Of a stretch of 25,818 nucleotides of DNA, positions 19,497-25,818 are shown in pieces (the first letter of the stretch is position 1; every line of letters starts with the position of its first letter). The DNA is taken from the NCBI GenBank assembly GCA_030595925.1, contig JAUVLC010000028.1, positions 1-25,818 of the forward strand, in the 5' to 3' direction. Under the pieces are notes generated by a model, which made no database searches, was not told the DNA's origin, and worked only from the letters and a program-made list of their open reading frames with translations. This stretch comes from Clostridia bacterium (GTDB lineage Bacteria; CBDUZB01; JAGLHV01). Position numbers and translations under genes: made by a program.

Positions 19497-20423
19497 ATGA
19501 GAAGAAACAAAGTTTTCCTGTTAATAATTATATTTTTTCTTTATTTCTTTTTGGTTAAGTCAGCCTTTTCTTATACTTATAAAATTGCTGTTGTGAGGAG
19601 TAAAGACATTAAATCGTATCAAAATGCATTGCGTGGGTTTAGAGAAATTTGTATAGATAGTCAGTATAGTTATTACCATTTAGAAGATAAAAGGAAAGAA
19701 GGAATTATTTTTGCTTTGCAAAAGGAAAAACATGATTTAATATTAGCTATGGGTTCTTCTGCTTTGGAAGCACTTAAAGGTAAAATAAAAGATACCCCGA
19801 TTGTTTTTTGTATGGTGTTAAATCCCGGGGTTTTATTTGAGGAGGGGGATATAGAAAATATTTTTGGGGTTAGTATGAACGTGTCTCCTGCTTCACAAAT
19901 TATAAGTTTAAAAGAAATTTTTCCCCGGGTTAAGAGAATCGGGGTTGTTTATAATCCTATACAAACAGAATATTTAATTTCAGAAGCAAGAGAAGTTTGT
20001 AAGCAGGAAGGGTTGGAGCTTATTTGTAGTGAGGTTAGTCATCAGGAAGAAACTGTTAATGCCATAAAGAATTTGGAAGATAAGATAGATGCGATTTGGA
20101 TGGTTTCGGATACTACTGTTGTTATGCCTTTTTCGATAAAATATATGTTACTTTTTTCGTTCAGGAATAAAATTCCTTTGTTTGGCCTTTCTGACAAGTA
20201 TGTGAAAAGAGGGGTTTTATTGGCGGCATCATTTGATACAACGGATATGGGAAGGCAAGCAGGGGAGTTAGCTCTTCAAATTTTGAAAAAGGAAAACAAT
20301 GAAAATCCTTCTTTGATTTTTGCCCGAGCCTTAAAGTTATTTCTTAATTTAAAAACAGCCAAAATAATGGGTCTTAATATTCCCGAGGAAATGAAAGAAA
20401 GAGCGGATAAGATTTATCGATGA
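19497..20423 (+). CDS. ABC-type periplasmic substrate-binding protein (PF04392-like)
   Basis: A 308-residue protein. Residues 1-26 are a signal peptide (R-R-N-K, a long hydrophobic run, S-A-F-S). The mature part has the two-lobed fold typical of the ABC_sub_bind group (TrpX/YtfQ-like). Visible are L-I-L-A-M-G-S-S-A-L-E-A near 83, the hinge-region pattern K-R-I-G-V-V-Y-N-P near 150, and G-L-S-D-K-Y-V-K-R-G-V-L-L-A-A near 235. It should bind a small ligand in the periplasm; the ligand is not predictable. No permease or ATPase gene is adjacent. Instead a sensor kinase and a response regulator follow in the same direction. This suggests it feeds a signal to the kinase rather than, or as well as, a transporter. 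Confidence 0.85.
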   Translation: MRRNKVFLLIIIFFLYFFLVKSAFSYTYKIAVVRSKDIKSYQNALRGFREICIDSQYSYYHLEDKRKEGIIFALQKEKHDLILAMGSSALEALKGKIKDTPIVFCMVLNPGVLFEEGDIENIFGVSMNVSPASQIISLKEIFPRVKRIGVVYNPIQTEYLISEAREVCKQEGLELICSEVSHQEETVNAIKNLEDKIDAIWMVSDTTVVMPFSIKYMLLFSFRNKIPLFGLSDKYVKRGVLLAASFDTTDMGRQAGELALQILKKENNENPSLIFARALKLFLNLKTAKIMGLNIPEEMKERADKIYR

Positions 20424-20440
20424 GAGTTTGTTTTTTTACT

Positions 20441-20468
20441 GATGGATTTTCCATCTAAAATTTTTTTA
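20441..20468 (+). terminator. Weak hairpin with T-run between binding-protein and kinase genes
   Basis: GATGGA (20441-20446) pairs with TCCATC (20450-20455) around a T3 loop; TAAAATTTTTTTATTTTT follows. The stem is only 6 bp and the T-run is offset, so partial termination is the most it suggests. Confidence 0.35.
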
Positions 20469-20535
20469 TTTTTAATCTTTACTGTTATTAAAAATGTAGT
20501 TTGTAGATAGTTGATTAATATTTAAGGATATAAAA

Positions 20536-22050
20536 ATGCGGGAGAAAAAAATAAAATATAGTTTTAAAAAGAAATTGTTCTGGTATATTGTTCCCTTGAT
20601 TTTATTTGTATCGTTAACTTTTGCCGGGGTGTTTATTCAACAGCAAAACAAATTATTAAAAGAAAACTTAGTAGATAGAGGAATGTCTTTAGCGGTAAAT
20701 TTAGCCAGAATGAGTGAGCTGGCAATATTTTCCGAGGAGGATTCTTTTATCGAGCCTGCAATTGAAGGAATGTGGTCGGAGGACGATGTAGTATATATCT
20801 TTCTATATAAGGACAAGGGGAAAATTCTTAGTAAGTACACCCGGATGAGGATAAATGAAAAACTATATGCTGATGTTAAACAAAAAATATATAATACCAG
20901 AGAGCCATTTTGGCAATATCCTTTTTCTTCTTCAAAGGTTTGGGAATTTTATGCGCCGGTTTTTTCTACGGCAGAGGAATCAATAGAAGATTCATTATTA
21001 GACGTAAAAGTAGAAAAAAGAGGGAAATCCAAGGGGAGAATTATTGGAATTAGCCGGATAGGGATATCCCTTATAAATATTAATGAACAGCAAAAAAAAA
21101 TTATTAAATTAAGTATAAGGATAACTCTTACTCTTTTAATTATTGCTTTTATAGTAACTTATCTTTTAGCGAAAAAAATAACTACTCCTATACTTGAATT
21201 GGCGGAAAGAGTGGAAATATTGGGTAGAGGAAATTTTGACGAAGAAATTAGAATAAAAAGTTCCGATGAAATTGGATTGTTAGCCAGAGAATTTGACTCT
21301 ATGCGTTTAAAATTAAGAAAACTGAATAAAATGAAGGATGACTTTGTTTCTTTGGTTTCTCATGAATTACGTACCCCTTTAACCTCAATAAAGGGTTACG
21401 CATCTATTTTTTTGTCCGGAAAATTAGGACAATTAGATGAAAAGCAGACAGAAAAAATGGAAAAAATTGTTAAACATAGTAAACGTCTTAGCGATTTAAT
21501 AACAGGGTTATTGGATCTTTCCAAAATGCGGTATGGAAAAACAGATCATGAGGGCAAATACTTTTCTTTGGGGAAACATGTTCAAAACATAGTGGACGAA
21601 TTGGATATTCTGGCCAAACAGAAAAATATTAGTCTGGAAGTAGAAATTCCTTCGGATTTACCTGACATTTATGCAGATGAAAAATTATTAACCAGGGTTT
21701 TTATCAACTTAATCGGTAATGCTATTAAATTTACCTCTGAGGGAGGGAAAGTAACTATACGGGCGGTAGATGAGCAAGACCTGACAAGAATATATTGCAT
21801 TGATACGGGAATGGGTATTTCTGCTGTCGATTTAGATAAAATATTTAATGAATTTTATAGAGTAAAAAATAAAAATGGTATGGAAAAGGAGGGTACCGGA
21901 TTAGGTTTAGCAATAGTTAAGCATATTATTGAGATTCATCAAGGTAAAATTTGGGTAAAAAGTGAGGTAGGGAATGGTACTCAATTTATATTTACTTTGC
22001 CAAATAAAAAGGAGGTGAAATATGAAAAAAAAGATTTTAGTCGTAGATGA
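20536..22050 (+). CDS. Membrane sensor histidine kinase
   Basis: A 504-residue kinase. TM1 (about 14-33) and TM2 (about 192-212) enclose a periplasmic sensor domain of about 155 residues with no family I can name. A HAMP linker (about 212-265) follows, with the conserved P-I at its start and D-E-I-G at its second helix. The HisKA dimerisation helix carries the phosphorylated H276 (S-H-E-L-R-T-P-L). The ATPase domain has the N-box with N395 (I-G-N-A-I-K-F), the G1 box D423-T-G-M-G, and G2 G-T-G-L-G-L-A. All catalytic parts are intact. Its last 29 bases overlap the response regulator start, and the upstream gene encodes a periplasmic binding protein. The three probably form one signalling unit. 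Confidence 0.95.
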   Translation: MREKKIKYSFKKKLFWYIVPLILFVSLTFAGVFIQQQNKLLKENLVDRGMSLAVNLARMSELAIFSEEDSFIEPAIEGMWSEDDVVYIFLYKDKGKILSKYTRMRINEKLYADVKQKIYNTREPFWQYPFSSSKVWEFYAPVFSTAEESIEDSLLDVKVEKRGKSKGRIIGISRIGISLININEQQKKIIKLSIRITLTLLIIAFIVTYLLAKKITTPILELAERVEILGRGNFDEEIRIKSSDEIGLLAREFDSMRLKLRKLNKMKDDFVSLVSHELRTPLTSIKGYASIFLSGKLGQLDEKQTEKMEKIVKHSKRLSDLITGLLDLSKMRYGKTDHEGKYFSLGKHVQNIVDELDILAKQKNISLEVEIPSDLPDIYADEKLLTRVFINLIGNAIKFTSEGGKVTIRAVDEQDLTRIYCIDTGMGISAVDLDKIFNEFYRVKNKNGMEKEGTGLGLAIVKHIIEIHQGKIWVKSEVGNGTQFIFTLPNKKEVKYEKKDFSRR

Positions 22051-22417
22051 TGAAATAGATATTGTAGATATTGTAAAGATTTTTTTGGAAGGGAAAGGAT
22101 ATGAGGTTGTTTGTGCTTATAATGGGGAAGACGCCTTAAAAGTAATTAAAAAAGAGAGACCGGATTTAATTATATTAGATATATTAATGCCGGAAATGGA
22201 TGGTTTTGATGTTTGCAGAAAATTAAAAAGTGAAAAAGAGACAATGTTTATTCCTATTATTTTTCTAACGGCTAAAGATGAATTAGCTGATAAATGGAAG
22301 GGTCTTTTTATGGGTGCTTTTGGTTATATTACTAAACCTTTCGAGGAAGAAAACCTGTTAGATAAAATAGAGAAAATTTTTGAGCAATCTGAAAATGACC
22401 AAAATAATGAGAATTAA
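22022..22417 (+). CDS. Single-domain response regulator (CheY-like receiver)
   Basis: A 131-residue receiver domain with no output domain. The acidic pocket is D9-D10, the phosphoacceptor is D53 (I-I-L-D-I-L-M-P-E-M-D-G), the signalling threonine lies in F-L-T-A-K, and the conserved lysine lies in I-T-K-P-F. A near-ideal ribosome-binding site (AAGGAGGTGA) precedes ATG 22022, inside the end of the kinase gene. The 29-bp overlap implies tight coupling with the kinase, its likely phosphodonor. Without a DNA-binding domain it must act by protein contact or pass phosphate onward, so part of the output lies elsewhere in the genome. Confidence 0.95.
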   Translation: MKKKILVVDDEIDIVDIVKIFLEGKGYEVVCAYNGEDALKVIKKERPDLIILDILMPEMDGFDVCRKLKSEKETMFIPIIFLTAKDELADKWKGLFMGAFGYITKPFEEENLLDKIEKIFEQSENDQNNEN

Positions 22418-22525
22418 GTTTTAATCTTATAATCTTCAAAAATTTATTTTGTTTACAAATCCAGAGTAAGCGAAATGTTTTTAGACTGCTTTTGATGTCT
22501 TTTATGTGATAGATAAACTATGGAT

Positions 22526-25336
22526 TTAAATTGATTTTGAATTTAATACTTTTCTTAAGAACTGACCGGTAAAAGATTGTTTTTCTTTTATTATTTTTTC
22601 CGGAGGGCCCTGGCTAATTATATATCCCCCTTTTTCTCCTCCTTCAGGGCCTAAATCAATAATATAATCAGCTGTTTTTATAACTTCTAAGTTGTGTTCT
22701 ATAACTAAAACTGTATTTCCATAATTTACCAGTTGGTGAAGAACATGTAGTAATTTTTCTATATCGGTAAAATGTAAACCGGTGGTAGGTTCATCGAGAA
22801 TATAAAATGTTTTTCCTGTACTACGCCGGGATAATTGTTCTGCAAGTTTTATTCTTTGTGCTTCCCCTCCGGATAGAGTGATAGAAGATTGGCCTAATTT
22901 TATATAACCCAAACCTACAGCATAGAGGGTTTGAAGAAGTTTTTTAATCTGAGGGATGTTACGAAAAAATTCTAAAGCTTCTTTAACACTCATTTCTAAT
23001 ACTTCACTAATGTCTTTTCCTTTGTATTTAATGCGCAGAGTTTCTTTATTAAAACGGTGCCCGTTACATTCATCGCATTTTACATAAACGTTAGGTAAGA
23101 ATTGCATTTCAATTTTTATTACCCCATCTCCCTGACAGGACGAACATCTTCCTCCTTTAACATTAAAACTAAATCTTCCGGGCATATATCCACGCATTTT
23201 TGCTAAAGGGACCTGACTGAATAAAGCTCTGATAGGAGTAAAAAGGCCGGTATAAGTTGCTGGATTGGAGCGAGGGGTTCTTCCTATGGGTGATTGGTCA
23301 ACTACAATTACTTTATCAATATTTTCGGTTCCTATAATTTCTTTGAATTTTCCGGGTTTTTCTTTGGATTTGTAAATTTTTTGAGCTAAAGCTTTATATA
23401 TTATTTCTTGCACTAAAGTGCTTTTACCGGATCCGGAGACACCAGTGATGCAGGTAAAAACCCCTAAGGGGATTTTTACATCTATATTTTTTAAATTAAA
23501 CTGACTTGCTTTTTTTATTTCGAGTAATTTTTTATTCTTGATTGAACGTCTTTTAATAGGGATAGGTATTTTTAGTTTTCCGCTAAGATATTGTCCAGTG
23601 GATGATTTTTCACAATTTAATATTTTTTTAAGAGGTCCGGCACAGATTATTTCTCCACCGTTTTCTCCGGCTTGAGGGCCTAAATCTATAATATAATCTG
23701 CATGCCGAATTGTTTCTTCATCGTGTTCGACAATAATCAAAGTATTTCCCATGTTTTTTAATTTTTCTAAAGTTTTTAAAAGACGCCTGTTATCTCTTTG
23801 ATGTAGTCCGATAGAAGGTTCATCTAAGACATAAAGGACTCCGACGAGATTTGAGCCGATAGATGTGGCTAAATGGATTCTTTGTGCTTCACCACCGGAT
23901 AAGGTGTAAGTTTGACGGTCTAAGGTTATATAATCCAGACCTACGTTGGATAAAAAAGAAAGCCGGGATTTAATTTCCTTTAAAATTTGGTGAGAAATTA
24001 TTTTTTCTTTTTGGGTTAAACCGAGTTGTTGAAAGAAAGTAATTGCTTCTTTAACCGATAGACTTGAAACTTCAAAAATAGATTTATTACCAATGGTGAT
24101 GGCAAGTGATTCTTTACGCAATCTGGAACCATGGCATGTAGGACAGGGATGAGAACGAATGTATTTATTATAGATTTCTTCTCTAACATAATTTGATTCT
24201 GTTTGACGGTATCGCCGTTTTAAATTAGTAATTACTCCTTCAAAAGAATTGTCACCGTAAAGAAGAGTTTCCTGGTGTTCTTTTTTTAATTTACTAAAAG
24301 GTGTGTTTAAACTGAAATCATGAGTATGGGCTGCTTTTTCTAACAATTTATAATAATAATTAGCTGCTGCTTTTTGCCAACGATGTTTTTGATTAGTAAT
24401 AGGTTGAAACCAATGAACAAAAACCCCCTCATTAATTGATAGATTTTTGTCGGGCATAATTAAGTCTGTATCTATCTCTTCTTTGTTTCCTAATCCGTCA
24501 CATTCAGGACAGGCACCGTAAGGGTTGTTAAACGAAAATATGCGGGGAGAAATTTCGGGCAAGTTCACTTCGCAATGAATACAGGCATAGTGTTCGGAAA
24601 ATAATAGTTCTTTTTTTTCGGATAAATAAATAAGAATAATTCCTTCCCCTATTTTTAAGGCGGTCTCTACGGAAGCAGATAAGCGTTCTTTTATTTGCGG
24701 ATGAATAATTAAGCGGTCTACTACTACTTCTATTTTATGTTTTTTATTCTTGTTTAATCTTATAGTTTCTTCTAATCCATAGATTTTTTTGTTTATGCGG
24801 ACTCTGACAAAACCTTCTTGCCTGATGCGGTTAAGTAATTCCTGATGTTCTCCTTTTCTTCCCCTGACTAAAGGAGCAAGAATTTGAATCTTTTTGCCCT
24901 GTGGTAAATTCATTATTTTTTCCACAATTTGTTGAACAGACTGAGGAAGAATCTTTCGGCCGCATTTTGGGCAATGAGGTTTTCCTATATGAGTGAATAT
25001 AAGCCGCAGGTAATCATAAATTTCAGTGGTTGTACCCACAGTAGAACGGGGATTTCTGGTAGTTGCTTTTTGTTGGATAGCAATAGCAGGAGACAATCCT
25101 TCTATGGATTCTACATTGGGTTTTTCCATTTGTTCAAGGAATTGTCGGGCATAAGCGGAAAGGGATTCTACATAGCGGCGTTGTCCTTCCGCATATATAG
25201 TGTCAAAAGCTAAGGAAGATTTGCCAGATCCGGAAGGACCTGTAATTACAACTAATTCATTACGGGGAATTTCCAAATTAATGTTTTTTAAATTGTGCTC
25301 TTTTGCCCCTTTAATAATTATTTTATTTTGAAGCAT
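22526..25336 (-). CDS. uvrA: Excinuclease ABC subunit UvrA
   Basis: A 936-residue subunit of the UvrABC nucleotide-excision repair complex, an ATPase that finds bulky DNA lesions and loads UvrB. Two ABC modules are visible. Walker A1 G-P-S-G-S-G-K-S lies near the N-terminus and Walker A2 G-V-S-G-S-G-K-S in the second half; both signature motifs (L-S-G-G-E-A-Q-R-I) are present. Zinc-finger cysteine pairs occur in both halves (C-P-K-C, C-I-H-C, C-P-E-C, then C-S-S-C and C-D-E-C). I placed the start at ATG 25336-25334 because AAGGAG lies 6-7 nt upstream and homologues begin here ([11 protein letters not shown]). The frame stays open further upstream, but that extension crosses the promoter and a repeat hairpin. 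It converges with the response regulator gene. I see no obvious LexA box. Confidence 0.98.
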   Translation of the reverse strand: MLQNKIIIKGAKEHNLKNINLEIPRNELVVITGPSGSGKSSLAFDTIYAEGQRRYVESLSAYARQFLEQMEKPNVESIEGLSPAIAIQQKATTRNPRSTVGTTTEIYDYLRLIFTHIGKPHCPKCGRKILPQSVQQIVEKIMNLPQGKKIQILAPLVRGRKGEHQELLNRIRQEGFVRVRINKKIYGLEETIRLNKNKKHKIEVVVDRLIIHPQIKERLSASVETALKIGEGIILIYLSEKKELLFSEHYACIHCEVNLPEISPRIFSFNNPYGACPECDGLGNKEEIDTDLIMPDKNLSINEGVFVHWFQPITNQKHRWQKAAANYYYKLLEKAAHTHDFSLNTPFSKLKKEHQETLLYGDNSFEGVITNLKRRYRQTESNYVREEIYNKYIRSHPCPTCHGSRLRKESLAITIGNKSIFEVSSLSVKEAITFFQQLGLTQKEKIISHQILKEIKSRLSFLSNVGLDYITLDRQTYTLSGGEAQRIHLATSIGSNLVGVLYVLDEPSIGLHQRDNRRLLKTLEKLKNMGNTLIIVEHDEETIRHADYIIDLGPQAGENGGEIICAGPLKKILNCEKSSTGQYLSGKLKIPIPIKRRSIKNKKLLEIKKASQFNLKNIDVKIPLGVFTCITGVSGSGKSTLVQEIIYKALAQKIYKSKEKPGKFKEIIGTENIDKVIVVDQSPIGRTPRSNPATYTGLFTPIRALFSQVPLAKMRGYMPGRFSFNVKGGRCSSCQGDGVIKIEMQFLPNVYVKCDECNGHRFNKETLRIKYKGKDISEVLEMSVKEALEFFRNIPQIKKLLQTLYAVGLGYIKLGQSSITLSGGEAQRIKLAEQLSRRSTGKTFYILDEPTTGLHFTDIEKLLHVLHQLVNYGNTVLVIEHNLEVIKTADYIIDLGPEGGEKGGYIISQGPPEKIIKEKQSFTGQFLRKVLNSKSI

Positions 25337-25378
25337 TTTTTTCTCCTTTTCCTCGCAGGCAATTTCCATGTTACAGGA

Positions 25379-25408
25379 ATTATAACATAAAATTTTAATA
25401 AATCTCAA
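25379..25408 (-). promoter_or_regulatory. uvrA promoter
   Basis: On the minus strand TTGAGA (25403-25408) is followed after 18 bp by a perfect TATAAT (25379-25384). Transcription would start near 25372, giving a leader of about 35 nt before the chosen uvrA start. Confidence 0.75.
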
Positions 25409-25485
25409 GGGGAATAGATTAAAATAATTATAATTTTGAAAGTATGTTAAGATAGTGTAAAACATTCTTTTGATATTCAAAAAAG

Positions 25486-25516
25486 ACCTGTCTATGTGCG
25501 GACATGCACAGGCAGG
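25486..25516. repeat. Imperfect palindrome upstream of uvrA
   Basis: CCTGTCTATGT pairs with GCACAGGCAGG around the loop GCGGACAT, with one mismatch and G-U pairs. It is GC-rich compared with its surroundings and resembles dispersed palindromic repeats. The rest of the gap up to 25740 shows no supported gene. Confidence 0.5.
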
Positions 25517-25740
25517 AGATATTGACAAAAGGCAGGGAAAAAGTATGTTTAAAAATAAAAGTAAGAATAATTATTGACACTACTATGGTTGAGTTATTTG
25601 CGCTGTAAAAATAGCGTCGAAGAAACAAGAAATTAAAAATCACTTTACCCCAAAGTTTGCAGGGAAAGATGGATGGAAGGATGGTTAAAAAAGGAAATTC
25701 ACCCCGGAGGTAAAAAAGGCAAAAAAAATAAAAAAAAAGC

Positions 25741-25803
25741 GTGACTTCTCCGACGAGAATTGGTATAATTCTCATTGTAAACAAAAAAGAAAGGAGAAGT
25801 CAC
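25741..25803 (+). promoter_or_regulatory. Nested inverted repeat with promoter and ribosome-binding site (possible IS left end)
   Basis: GTGACTTCTCC (25741-25751) and GGAGAAGTCAC (25793-25803) are perfect 11-bp inverted repeats. An inner 7-bp pair GAGAATT/AATTCTC (25755-25761, 25767-25773) lies inside. GTGACT (25741-25746) and TATAAT (25764-25769) have 17-bp spacing and could be the -35 and -10 boxes. The right arm contains the AAAGGAG ribosome-binding site of the gene starting at 25804. Confidence 0.6.
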
Positions 25804-25818
25804 ATGGCAATTGTACAA
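25804..25818 (+). CDS. Start of an unidentified gene (five codons visible; possible transposase)
   Basis: ATG at 25804 follows AAAGGAG at good spacing and opens M-A-I-V-Q before the window ends. Nothing can be said from the protein itself. The inverted-repeat architecture upstream is typical of insertion-sequence ends, so a transposase is a reasonable guess but not shown. Confidence 0.45.

Noticed and set aside
25337-25528. 64-residue N-terminal extension of uvrA
   Set aside because: It spans the TTGAGA/TATAAT promoter and a repeat hairpin and has no family counterpart; the ATG at 25336 has its own strong ribosome-binding site.
25428-25784. Minus-strand 118-codon frame upstream of uvrA
   Set aside because: It overlaps a palindrome, the inverted repeat with a promoter, and AT-rich intergenic sequence; hydrophobic residues come from A/T runs and no ribosome-binding site is present.

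Overview
This window comes from an AT-rich bacterial chromosome. N-terminal signal peptides and a predicted outer-membrane beta-barrel protein point to a diderm cell. The 16S gene is intact and clearly bacterial. The mix of a tail-anchored Ser/Thr kinase, an FHA protein, a DUF2914 protein and dispersed palindromic repeats suggests an uncultured candidate phylum (an Omnitrophota-like lineage is one guess). I cannot place it without aligning the 16S.

Layout. 1-1649: the end of an acyl-CoA synthetase gene, coupled to a CCA-adding/poly(A) polymerase-type nucleotidyltransferase gene. 1713-7587: a complete rRNA operon with two strong promoters, boxA-like sites and processing stems, in the order 16S, tRNA-Ile(GAU), tRNA-Ala(UGC), 23S, a 47-codon ORF, 5S. 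The 23S gene carries a long AU-rich extension in the helix 63 region. 7684-10207: an outer-membrane-type protein, a 5'-half remnant of tRNA-Cys, a membrane-anchored TPR protein, a candidate small transcript, then intact tRNA-Cys and tRNA-Val with a terminator. 10285-12081: FHA protein and Ser/Thr kinase, separated by a cluster of palindromic repeats. 12153-12236: tRNA-Leu on the minus strand. 12405-14548: surE, a repeat-rich gap, a secreted DUF2914 protein and a YbaB-family protein. 14638-19390: hisH-hisF, purF and pyrG, three glutamine-dependent amidotransferase systems in a row. 19497-22417: a periplasmic binding protein, a membrane histidine kinase and a single-domain response regulator. 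22526-25336: uvrA on the minus strand. 25741-25818: the start of an unidentified gene inside an inverted repeat that looks like the end of an insertion sequence.

How it fits together. Much of the window is core information processing (rRNA, tRNA, CCA addition, nucleotide and histidine synthesis, DNA repair). Two signalling units are set into it: the kinase/FHA pair and the binding protein/two-component trio. Accessory signals sit in the gaps: the small ORF in the rRNA operon, the tRNA-Cys remnant, the palindromic repeats and the candidate IS end. I saw no CRISPR array, phage module or recognisable defence system.
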